Shown: positions 7,076 to 14,086 of the stretch, in pieces
How positions within the stretch are numbered: the stretch's first letter is position 1
How the letters are laid out: each line of letters opens with the position of its first letter
Assembly (NCBI GenBank): GCA_947374505.1
Contig: CANCCE010000053.1
Coordinates: 1-14,331 of the forward strand
Direction of reading: 5' to 3'
Length of the DNA: 14,331 nt
Source of the DNA: Comamonadaceae bacterium
GTDB taxonomy: Bacteria; Pseudomonadota; Gammaproteobacteria; Burkholderiales; Burkholderiaceae_C
Program-made: the position numbers and the translations under genes
The notes under the pieces: model-generated
What the model was told of the DNA's origin: nothing
The model's database searches: none
Seen by the model: the letters and a program-made list of their open reading frames with translations, nothing else

Positions 7076-9205
7076 ATGCGATCGAAAAGAATAACCCCTC
7101 CATACAAAGCCACGAAACTCTGGCGTACTTTGAGAAAAGCATCTTGGGCATGGATGGTTGTGGGCGCTGTGCCACTTCAACTGTCAGCCCAAACGCTTGA
7201 TGAAGTGGTTATTTCTGCCACCCGGTCTGAGCAACGCAGCTTTGACGCGCCGGCGGCGATCAGCGTAGTCGACCGCGAGATCATCCAGAACGCTGGGCCA
7301 CAAATCAACCTCTCGGAATCTTTGAACCGGGTGCCTGGCCTGACCATTCTGAACCGGCAAAACTACGCGCAAGACTTGCAGTTGTCGATACGCGGCTTTG
7401 GCGCCCGCTCACCCTTTGGTATCCGAGGCATTCGACTGCTGATCGATGGCATTCCAGCCACCACACCGGATGGTCAGGGCCAAGGTTCCTCCATCAGTCT
7501 GCCTTCCACCGAGCGCATTGAGGTGTTGCGTGGCCCACTGGCGCTGATGTACGGAAACTCTTCAGGCGGCGTGATTCAGGCCTTTACCCGTGATGCCCCC
7601 GAAGTACCAGAGTTCACCGCGCAGGCCTACACCGGCTCGTTTGACATGCGCCGCACGGCTTGGCAATATGCCGGCCGCATCGGCGACTACGGCTTGGTCG
7701 CAGACTACAGCACCTTTGACACCAACGGCTTCCGCGACAACAGCAAGACGCAGCGCACGCAGTTCAACGGCAAGCTCAGCTTCAACCCGAACGACCAAAC
7801 TCAGGTGAATGTGGTTTTCAACCAGTTTGACATGCCGCTGGCGCAAGATCCCCTAGGACTCACGGCAAAACAGTTGGATACCAATCCACAACAAGCAGGT
7901 AGCAACGCCGTCAGCGCCAGCGTGCGAAAGATCACCAGTCAAAACCAAATCGGCAGCGCCATGACTTACACGCTGGATGCCGACCGCTCTGTGACAGCGC
8001 GCGCTTACTACGGCGTGCGCGAGAACCTTCAATACCAAGCCAACAGCGCCTGGGTCGGCCTGAACCGGGACTACTACGGTGCAGGTCTGCAGTACAACGA
8101 AAAAACTTCACTGCTCGGCAGACCGGTACGCTTAGCCGCTGGTTATGAATTTGACTACTCCACTGAGCGTCGTCAAGGCGGCGGCGCCACAAACGGTCAG
8201 CAAACCTTAGGTTCTCTGACACGCAACGAAGACAACCGGTCTCAAAATAGTGACTTTTTTGTACAGGCGACCACGCTGGCAACCGACAACATATCGGTTG
8301 TCACGGGTGTGCGCTCCAGCACCGTGAGCTTCACCAGTCAAGACTATATTCCGACCCCGGTTGACGGATCGGGGGCAGTCACCTATCGGGCCAACAGCCC
8401 GGTGTTGGGCCTGACTTATCACGCCACCGATCGGCTGAACCTGTATGCCAACTACGGCAAAGGCTTTGAAACACCCACCCTAGCCGAAGTAGCCTACATC
8501 GACAATGGCGTTAGCACGCCAACAGCGAGGTTCAATCCCGCCTTAAAAGCGGCTACCAGCCGGCACTATGAAATCGGCGCAAAGTGGTTGCCCAGCAATA
8601 TGTCACGAGTGGACTTGACGGCGTACCAAATTGACTCAAGCGATGAGATCGTTGTGGCTTATGGTGGAACAGGTCCCACCTCCTACAAGAACGCACCCGG
8701 CACACAACGCCGGGGTGTGGAACTCGCCGCCAATAACTGGCTGACACCGCATGTCAGCGCCCTGCTGTCATCATCTTGGATCGATGCGAACTTCACGCAG
8801 GCCTATACCAGCAGCACGGGCAATGTTGCGGCTGGCAACAAGATGCCCGGCATACCGCAGCACTTTGTGTTTTCCGAGCTGCTGTGGACGAGTCAAACCA
8901 TGAACGGAGGAAAACGCGCCAGCATGCAGGGCACGCGCGCAGGCTTTGAATTGGTCAGCGCTGGCCGGCTGTACGCCAACGACACTAATGCTGACTCCGC
9001 TCCCGGTTATAGCGCATTCAACGCCAAAATCAGCCAAGGTTGGGCGATGGGAAAAAGTCTTCTGACGGCCTACGCGCGCGTCGACAACTTAGCCGACAAA
9101 CACTACGTCGGATCGGTCATCGTCAACCAGTCATCAGGACAGTTTTACGAGCCAGCCCCAGGCAGAAACTGGACATTGGGCTTGCGTTTTGCCATGCCGA
9201 TGTAA
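7076..9205 (+). CDS. pqqU: TonB-dependent outer-membrane receptor, PqqU (YncD)-like PQQ importer
   Basis: This is a 709-residue TonB-dependent receptor. The ATG at 7076 is preferred because GGAA (7067-7070) lies 5 nt before it; in-frame GTG 7031 and ATG 7043 have no such signal. A signal peptide ends near residue 38 (LSA), followed by a TonB box-like DEVVISA. The plug has NRQNYAQDLQLSIRGFGARS (93-112), IDGIPATTPDGQGQ (123-136) and VLRGPLALMYGNSSGG (150-165). The 22-strand barrel ends with HYVGSVIVNQSSGQFYEP. From memory these blocks are nearly the same in E. coli YncD, renamed PqqU after it was shown to take up PQQ. The last residue is Met, not the usual Phe. It is third in a run with a PQQ-type dehydrogenase and a cytochrome c, which independently supports PQQ as ligand. 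A siderophore receptor is the main alternative but fits the motifs less well. Confidence 0.85.
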   Translation: MRSKRITPPYKATKLWRTLRKASWAWMVVGAVPLQLSAQTLDEVVISATRSEQRSFDAPAAISVVDREIIQNAGPQINLSESLNRVPGLTILNRQNYAQDLQLSIRGFGARSPFGIRGIRLLIDGIPATTPDGQGQGSSISLPSTERIEVLRGPLALMYGNSSGGVIQAFTRDAPEVPEFTAQAYTGSFDMRRTAWQYAGRIGDYGLVADYSTFDTNGFRDNSKTQRTQFNGKLSFNPNDQTQVNVVFNQFDMPLAQDPLGLTAKQLDTNPQQAGSNAVSASVRKITSQNQIGSAMTYTLDADRSVTARAYYGVRENLQYQANSAWVGLNRDYYGAGLQYNEKTSLLGRPVRLAAGYEFDYSTERRQGGGATNGQQTLGSLTRNEDNRSQNSDFFVQATTLATDNISVVTGVRSSTVSFTSQDYIPTPVDGSGAVTYRANSPVLGLTYHATDRLNLYANYGKGFETPTLAEVAYIDNGVSTPTARFNPALKAATSRHYEIGAKWLPSNMSRVDLTAYQIDSSDEIVVAYGGTGPTSYKNAPGTQRRGVELAANNWLTPHVSALLSSSWIDANFTQAYTSSTGNVAAGNKMPGIPQHFVFSELLWTSQTMNGGKRASMQGTRAGFELVSAGRLYANDTNADSAPGYSAFNAKISQGWAMGKSLLTAYARVDNLADKHYVGSVIVNQSSGQFYEPAPGRNWTLGLRFAMPM

Positions 9206-9239
9206 ACAACTGACAGACGTGCCTGAGGCTTGAGCGGTT
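9206..9239. other. Short convergent gap, no clear terminator
   Basis: Only 34 nt separate the stop of the receptor gene from the stop of the Crp/Fnr gene on the other strand. GCCTGAGGC is a small palindrome, but no stem with a T-run is present for either direction. Confidence 0.4.
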
Positions 9240-9965
9240 TCACTGAATGCTGCTGCGCAGCGCCGCCAAGTCCAGCACCCTCAGGCCACCGTACTCAATA
9301 CGGATCATGGCCTGAACCTGCAGCGTGTTCAAAGCTTCATTGACACGCTGCCTTGACAACCCCACCAGATACGCCAACTCCTGCTGTGTGATACGTAAGA
9401 TGTCGCCAACGCCGGGGTACAGCACCGGGTTGAACAGTGCGGCCAGACTGCGCGCAACGCGCAGGTCAGGGTTGTTCATGCGGTCAATTTCACGCGCAGC
9501 AATGAATTGTCCTAACCGCTCGTTGAGCTGGTTCATCACGAAGCGGTTGAAGCCAATGGAGTGGTCAAGAAGCCAATGAAAAGTGTCTAAAGGCAGCCCC
9601 GCCACAACGCTGTTGCGCAACGCTTGAATGTTGTAGCGGTAAGGCTCGCGCTTGAGCGCCGTGCCTTCGCCAAACCAGCCACCCGGCGGCACACCGGTGA
9701 AGGTCATGGTCATCCCTTGCGCGTTGTCAGCGCTCATTTTGAGCAAGCCCTCAACCACGCCAAACCAATAGGTGACCGGTTTGCCAAAACGGCAGATGAA
9801 ATCGCCCGACTTGGCGTCAGCCACCACCAGCTCAGCTTCAGCGCGCACACGCTCACCTGGCGACAACAGCGAAAGCCATGGAATGCTTTGCAGTTCCACG
9901 AACGAGGGTTGCCGGCGCCGCTGGTGCAAGCTCGGATCTTGGCAAGGGGTGAATTGTGGAACCAT
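9240..9965 (-). CDS. Crp/Fnr-family transcriptional regulator
   Basis: This 241-residue protein has an N-terminal cyclic-nucleotide-binding-type domain (about 20-142, with GDFICRFG and PPGGWFGEG) and a C-terminal winged helix-turn-helix (about 188-235, TQQELAYLVGLSRQRVNEAL). It lacks the N-terminal cysteine cluster of Fnr, so an oxygen-sensing Fe-S cluster is unlikely; the effector is unknown. In the recognition helix the CRP residues R180, E181 and R185 correspond to R205, Q206 and E210, so it should not read the CRP TGTGA site. The ATG at 9965 is chosen; a TTG at 10019 would add 18 poorly conserved-looking residues, and neither has a strong ribosome binding site. It is divergent from the acyl-CoA synthetase/ABC transporter operon and may control it. 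Confidence 0.88.
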   Translation of the reverse strand: MVPQFTPCQDPSLHQRRRQPSFVELQSIPWLSLLSPGERVRAEAELVVADAKSGDFICRFGKPVTYWFGVVEGLLKMSADNAQGMTMTFTGVPPGGWFGEGTALKREPYRYNIQALRNSVVAGLPLDTFHWLLDHSIGFNRFVMNQLNERLGQFIAAREIDRMNNPDLRVARSLAALFNPVLYPGVGDILRITQQELAYLVGLSRQRVNEALNTLQVQAMIRIEYGGLRVLDLAALRSSIQ

Positions 9966-10104
9966 GACTACGGGAAAGTCCTGAGAGGAATGACCCTTGG
10001 ATTGTCGCCCGAGTGACAACCTGACGTCAAATCGAGTCGTAGTATCCGCCTCATACCTGTGCTAAAGACAGTCCAACCGGACAGCAGCAAGAGAGATTCC
10101 ACCG
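9966..10104. promoter_or_regulatory. Divergent control region: Crp/Fnr gene / acyl-CoA synthetase operon
   Basis: The region contains a perfect 8 bp palindrome TGACGTCA (10022-10029), with a further TGAC half-site 8 bp before it, and an inverted repeat GTCC-aacc-GGAC (10071-10082). Either could be a regulator site, most simply for the adjacent Crp/Fnr protein, but this is a guess from position. GAGAGA (10091-10096) is a reasonable ribosome binding site for the ATG at 10105. I see no promoter that matches consensus well on either strand. Confidence 0.35.
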
Positions 10105-12051
10105 ATGCAGACCACGTTTCCAAGACTGCTCCTGAAACACGCCGCCGAGCGCCCGGACGCGCCCGCCATGCGTGAAAAGGAATACGGCATTTGGCAAGCG
10201 CACAGTTGGGCCCACATGGCCACACTGGTGGAACACATTGCCTGCGGCCTGCACTTGGCCGGGCTGAAACGCGGCGAGCACATGGTCGTGATCGGCGCGA
10301 ATCGACCGCGTCTTTACGCCACCATGCTGGCAGCGCAATCTTTGGGCGCGATTCCAATTCCGCTGTACCAAGATGCCGTGGGTGCCGAATGCGTGTTTCC
10401 CATCACCAACGCCGATGTGCGCATGGCGATGGTTGAAGACCAGGAGCAGGTCGATAAGCTGCTCGAAATCCGCGACCGCTGCCCCGACTTGGCCACGCTC
10501 ATTTACGACGATCCACGTGGTCTGCGCAACTACGCAGAAGCCGGCCTGAGCTCACTCGACGCTCTCATAGATGCAGGCCGCGTGTTTGCACAAAGCCATC
10601 CCCAATTTTTCACCCGTGAAATTGACAAAGGCCAAACCGACGATGTGGCCGCCATGTTCTTCACCTCTGGCACCACCGGCAACCCCAAAGGCGTGGTGCA
10701 CACGCACAACAACTTAATCGACCGCGCGCAAGCCGGCGCTGAGTTCGACAAACTCAGCTCGGCCGAAGAAGTACTGGCTTATTTGCCGCCGGCTTGGATT
10801 GGCCAAAACATCTTCAGCTACGCGCAGTGGCTGTGCTGCGGCTACGTGGTGAACTGCCCTGAAAACGCCAGCACGGTCACCATCGACCTGAAGGAAGTCG
10901 GACCGACTTATTACTTCGCACCTCCGCGTGTTTTTGAAGGTCTGCTGACCAGCGTGATGATCCGCATGGAAGACGCAGGCAGCCTCAAGCGGCACATGTT
11001 TCACTACTTCATGGACGTGGCGAAACGCGTCGGCCCAGACCGCATGAATGGCAAACCCATTGGCGCTTTGCAAAGCCTGCTGTACGGGTTGGGAAACCTC
11101 ATGGTGTACGGCCCACTGCGTAACAACCTTGGTTTCTCGCGGGTGCGCGTGGCCTACACCGCAGGCGAGGCAATTGGTCCCGACCTATTCACCTTTTACC
11201 GCTCCATCGGCATCAACCTGAAGCAGCTGTATGGCTCCACCGAAACCGCCGTCTTTGTCTGCCTGCAACCCGATGACCAAGCGCGTGCCGACACCGTCGG
11301 CGTGCCAATTCGCGGCGTGCAAATCAAGGTCGCCGACAACGGTGAGATCTTGGTCAAGTCGGCCGGACTGCTCAAGGAATACTACAAAAATGCAGCGGCT
11401 ACGGCCGAGGTATTGAGCGCAGATGGCTGGTACCACACCAGCGATGCCGGCTTCATCGACGCCAGCGGACACCTGAAGATCATCGACCGTGTCAAAGACG
11501 TCGGCCGCATTCAGGGCGGCGACAACGACGGCGCCATGTTTGCGCCAAAGTATGTCGAAAACAAGCTGAAGTTTTTCCCCTTCATCAAAGAGGCTGTGGC
11601 CTACGGTGACGGCCGCGAAAAAGTCTGCGTCATGTTGAACATCGACTTCGATGCAACCGGAAATTGGGCAGAGCGCCGCAACCTGCCGTATGCCGGCTAC
11701 ACCGACTTGGCGCAAAAGCCTGAGATCTACCAACTCATTCAAGAATGCGTTGAAAAAGTCAACGCCGACCTGAGCGTTGACACGCTGCTGGCGGGCTCGC
11801 AAGTCAGCCGCTTTTTGGTGCTGCACAAAGAGCTCGATGCTGATGACGGCGAGCTGACACGGACCAACAAAGTCAGACGCGGCTTCATCGCCGAAAAATA
11901 CCAACCGCTGGTCGATGCGCTGTACAGCGGCAAGACTGAGCAATTCATTGAAACTGTCGTGAAATTTGAAGACGGCCGTACCGGCAGCGTGAGTGCCACG
12001 CTCAAGCTCAGCAACGCCAAAACATTCGCCGCCGTGAAGGCAGTAGCATGA
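10105..12051 (+). CDS. AMP-forming long-chain acyl-CoA synthetase-like ligase
   Basis: This 648-residue enzyme of the ANL superfamily (COG1022, FAA1-like) activates a carboxylic acid with ATP to an acyl-adenylate and then to acyl-CoA in the cytoplasm. Visible motifs are the P-loop TSGTTGNPKG (187-196), LYGSTET (375-381), GWYHTSDAG with Asp447 (441-449) and the hinge IDRVKD (460-465). The C-terminal TRTNKVRR resembles the end motif that carries the catalytic lysine. A medium- to long-chain fatty acid or aryl-alkanoic acid is the usual substrate class, but the chain cannot be read from sequence. The stop overlaps the start of the LivG-type ATPase by 4 nt (ATGA). Such coupling ties the enzyme to the transporter and suggests that the imported compound is CoA-activated. 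Confidence 0.9.
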   Translation: MQTTFPRLLLKHAAERPDAPAMREKEYGIWQAHSWAHMATLVEHIACGLHLAGLKRGEHMVVIGANRPRLYATMLAAQSLGAIPIPLYQDAVGAECVFPITNADVRMAMVEDQEQVDKLLEIRDRCPDLATLIYDDPRGLRNYAEAGLSSLDALIDAGRVFAQSHPQFFTREIDKGQTDDVAAMFFTSGTTGNPKGVVHTHNNLIDRAQAGAEFDKLSSAEEVLAYLPPAWIGQNIFSYAQWLCCGYVVNCPENASTVTIDLKEVGPTYYFAPPRVFEGLLTSVMIRMEDAGSLKRHMFHYFMDVAKRVGPDRMNGKPIGALQSLLYGLGNLMVYGPLRNNLGFSRVRVAYTAGEAIGPDLFTFYRSIGINLKQLYGSTETAVFVCLQPDDQARADTVGVPIRGVQIKVADNGEILVKSAGLLKEYYKNAAATAEVLSADGWYHTSDAGFIDASGHLKIIDRVKDVGRIQGGDNDGAMFAPKYVENKLKFFPFIKEAVAYGDGREKVCVMLNIDFDATGNWAERRNLPYAGYTDLAQKPEIYQLIQECVEKVNADLSVDTLLAGSQVSRFLVLHKELDADDGELTRTNKVRRGFIAEKYQPLVDALYSGKTEQFIETVVKFEDGRTGSVSATLKLSNAKTFAAVKAVA

Positions 12052-12830
12052 CCAAAAAAATCGGCGATGTCATACTCGACGTCCGCAACATCTCTCTGAG
12101 CTTTGGTGGCGTTAAAGCGCTCTCCGACATCTCGTTCAATGTAAAAGAACATGAGATCCGCGCCATCATCGGGCCCAATGGCGCGGGAAAAAGTTCGATG
12201 CTCAATTGCATCAATGGCGTCTACACGCCTCAACAAGGCTCCATCACTTTTCGCGGCGAGACATTCAAGCACATGAACAGCCACCAGGTGGCGGTGATGG
12301 GTGTGGCCCGCACATTTCAGAACTTGGCTTTATTCAAAGGTATGAGCGTGCTCGACAACATCATGTCGGGCCGCAACCTGAAAATCAAAAGTAATCTCTT
12401 CATGCAAGCGCTGCGCATCGGGCCGGCTGAAAAAGAAGAATTTCATCACCGCGAAGCGGTTGAAAAAATCATTGACTTTCTTGAAATTCAGGCCTACCGA
12501 AAAACACCCGTCGGACAGCTCCCCTACGGCCTGCAAAAACGCGTCGACCTCGGTCGCGCGCTGGCCATGGAACCGCAGGTGCTGCTGCTGGATGAGCCCA
12601 TGGCCGGCATGAACGTCGAAGAAAAGCAGGACATGTGCCGCTTCATCCTCGACGTCAACGACGAGTTCGGCACCACGGTGGTTCTCATCGAGCATGACAT
12701 GGGTGTGGTGATGGACATCTCCGACCGTGTCGTGGTGCTGGACTACGGGAAAAAAATCGGCGACGGCACACCCGACGAGGTGCGCAACAACCCCGACGTG
12801 ATCAGCGCCTACCTAGGCACTAGCCACTGA
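12048..12830 (+). CDS. livG: LivG-type ABC transporter ATPase
   Basis: This 260-residue ATPase belongs to the branched-chain amino acid (HAAT) ABC importer family. Walker A is at 42-49 (GPNGAGKS), the Q-loop is Gln91, the signature LPYGLQKR (158-165) replaces LSGGQ in the way usual for LivG, Walker B LLLDEP is at 179-184 with Glu183, and the switch His is 216. The length is typical. The symbol is family-level only: the genetic link to an acyl-CoA ligase argues that the substrate is an organic acid rather than leucine. Translation is coupled to the ligase through an ATGA overlap. A second ATPase (LivF) and a binding protein would be expected beyond the right edge. Confidence 0.93.
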   Translation: MTKKIGDVILDVRNISLSFGGVKALSDISFNVKEHEIRAIIGPNGAGKSSMLNCINGVYTPQQGSITFRGETFKHMNSHQVAVMGVARTFQNLALFKGMSVLDNIMSGRNLKIKSNLFMQALRIGPAEKEEFHHREAVEKIIDFLEIQAYRKTPVGQLPYGLQKRVDLGRALAMEPQVLLLDEPMAGMNVEEKQDMCRFILDVNDEFGTTVVLIEHDMGVVMDISDRVVVLDYGKKIGDGTPDEVRNNPDVISAYLGTSH

Positions 12831-12831
12831 G

Positions 12832-12999
12832 ATGACTATGAACATCGACACCACATCAGTTCTCAAAATTTTCGAACGTCATGCGTCTGCCCTTTCAAGC
12901 GGCCGCCGCGGAACCGGCTCTGCTGGGCCGCAAGCGGCGTCCCCTGCAAGGGGAGAGGCGGTTACGCGAAGCGAGTCCGCAACAGGGGTGAACCAATAA
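12832..12999 (+). CDS. Possible 55-residue small ORF bridging livG and livH
   Basis: An open frame starts 1 nt after the livG stop (TGA, G, ATG) and ends with TAA that shares one base with the livH ATG (TAATG), so it fills the whole gap. The product begins MTMNIDTTSVLKIFERHASA and continues Ser/Gly/Ala/Arg-rich with no recognisable domain; its second half is encoded by the GC-rich repeat at 12901-12990. Translation could couple livG to livH. It may equally be a chance frame created when the repeat arose in the spacer. I do not know a homolog. Confidence 0.28.
   Translation: MTMNIDTTSVLKIFERHASALSSGRRGTGSAGPQAASPARGEAVTRSESATGVNQ
12901..12990 (+). repeat. GC-rich intergenic repeat, copy 1
   Basis: This copy resembles the reverse complement of the sequence at 13934-14034. 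The core GCCGCGGAACCGGCT (12905-12919) matches 14005-14019 exactly in the opposite orientation, followed by similar GGGCCGCA, C-run/G-run and terminal GGGG blocks. A hairpin CCCC-TGCAA-GGGG lies at 12941-12953. The 3' end supplies the AGGGGTGA (12984-12991) that serves as livH ribosome binding site. I recall similar repeats in many intergenic spaces of Comamonadaceae; this has not been checked here. Confidence 0.7.
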
Positions 13000-13928
13000 T
13001 GGCATTTTTTCTAGAAACATTGCTCGGCGGCCTGATGGCCGGCATGCTGTATTCGCTGGTAGCGCTGGGCTTTGTGTTGATCTTCAAAGCCTCTGGCGTT
13101 TTCAACTTTGCACAGGGCGCGATGGTGCTGTTTGCTGCGCTGGCGATGGCTCGATTTTCTGTCTGGTTGCCACAGTGGCTAGGCTTTGAAAGTCTTCTAC
13201 TCGCCAACGTGTTGGCCTTCTTGGTTGCCGCCGTCATCATGTTTGCAGTGGCATGGCTGATCGAACGGCTGGTGTTACGCCACCTGGTCAATCAAGAAGC
13301 CGCAACGCTCCTGATGGCCACGCTGGGCATCGCCTACTTTCTGGAGGGCCTCGGGCAAACCCTTTTCGGCGGCAGCGTTTACAAGATTGACATCGGTATG
13401 CCGAAAGATCCGGTCTTCGTGCTCGACTCGCTTTTTCCGGGCGGCCTTCTCATCAACAAAGAAGACCTCTATGCCGCGTTGATCGCAGCGTTGCTTGTGA
13501 GTGCGCTGAGTGTGTTTTTTCAAAAGACCGCAACCGGCAGAGCGTTAAGAGCGGTGGCTGACGACCATCAGGCCGCGCAGTCGATTGGCATTCCACTGAA
13601 CCGCATCTGGGTCATCGTCTGGTGTGTCGCCGGCGTGGTGGCGCTCGTCGCAGGGATGATCTGGGGCAGCAAACTCGGCGTGCAGTTTTCACTCGCAACC
13701 GTGGCGTTGCGCGCATTGCCGGTGGTGATTTTGGGTGGCCTGACATCGGTGCCTGGCGCCATCATTGGCGGTCTGATCATCGGTGTCGGCGAAAAACTCT
13801 CCGAAGTTTTTCTCGGGCCCTTTGTTGGCGGCGGCATTGAAATCTGGTTTGCCTATGTATTGGCGCTGGGCTTTCTGCTAATTCGTCCACAAGGGTTGTT
13901 TGGCGAAAAGATCATCGACAGGGTCTAG
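12999..13928 (+). CDS. livH: LivH-type ABC transporter permease
   Basis: This 309-residue integral membrane protein has about eight hydrophobic segments, starting directly with a membrane helix (GGLMAGMLYSLVALGFVLIF) and including the LivH-type block SGVFNFAQGAMVLFAAL near 33-49. The cytoplasmic ATPase-contact loop is around RAVADDHQAAQSIGIP (179-194). The C-terminal half has GGLTSVPGAIIGGLIIGVGE, typical of the family. It would pair with a LivM-type permease and LivG/LivF ATPases to import a ligand delivered by a periplasmic binding protein. The start is firm: AGGGGTGA lies 7 nt upstream. Substrate assignment is open, as for livG. Repeat copies lie in the gaps on both sides of this gene. Confidence 0.93.
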   Translation: MAFFLETLLGGLMAGMLYSLVALGFVLIFKASGVFNFAQGAMVLFAALAMARFSVWLPQWLGFESLLLANVLAFLVAAVIMFAVAWLIERLVLRHLVNQEAATLLMATLGIAYFLEGLGQTLFGGSVYKIDIGMPKDPVFVLDSLFPGGLLINKEDLYAALIAALLVSALSVFFQKTATGRALRAVADDHQAAQSIGIPLNRIWVIVWCVAGVVALVAGMIWGSKLGVQFSLATVALRALPVVILGGLTSVPGAIIGGLIIGVGEKLSEVFLGPFVGGGIEIWFAYVLALGFLLIRPQGLFGEKIIDRV

Positions 13929-13933
13929 ATGTG

Positions 13934-14034
13934 AAGCCCCCACGCTTGTCACTTTGTGTACTGCGCTGCCACCCTAGGGGGTCGCTGCGCCTGCGGCCCG
14001 GCGAAGCCGGTTCCGCGGCCCCTGCTGGGCTTGG
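13934..14034 (-). repeat. GC-rich intergenic repeat, copy 2 (opposite orientation)
   Basis: This copy lies in the 158 bp gap between livH and livM, in inverted orientation to copy 1. Exact core AGCCGGTTCCGCGGC is at 14005-14019, GGCCCG at 13995-14000, and a C-run/G-run ACCC-TA-GGGGGT at 13971-13982. The start, AGCCCCCACGC, corresponds to the GGGG end of copy 1. Together the copies could pair in RNA across livH or form local hairpins that tune expression of the downstream permease. Confidence 0.75.
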
Positions 14035-14086
14035 GACTACACCACGCCAGACTTTTTTCATCGTGATTTAACCGCGGCTTAACTTT
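14035..14086 (+). other. Remaining livH-livM spacer
   Basis: This A/T-richer stretch holds a T-run (14053-14058) but no convincing stem directly before it, so I do not call a terminator. There is no clear Shine-Dalgarno before the livM ATG at 14087. An in-frame TAA at 14069-14071 rules out a longer N-terminus. Confidence 0.4.

Noticed and set aside
9240..10019. Fnr-type oxygen sensor
   Set aside because: The N-terminal cysteine cluster needed for a 4Fe-4S cluster is absent.
11185..11943. 252-codon antisense frame opposite the acyl-CoA synthetase
   Set aside because: It is long, but composition mirrors the sense gene, no motif is present, and it has no plausible promoter or ribosome binding site.
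12901..14034. Inverted repeats around livH as ends of an insertion sequence or transposon
   Set aside because: The enclosed gene is an intact LivH permease that fits the operon; there is no transposase or target duplication visible.
14035..14060. Rho-independent terminator between livH and livM
   Set aside because: A T-run is present but no stable stem sits directly before it, and the next gene belongs to the same operon.
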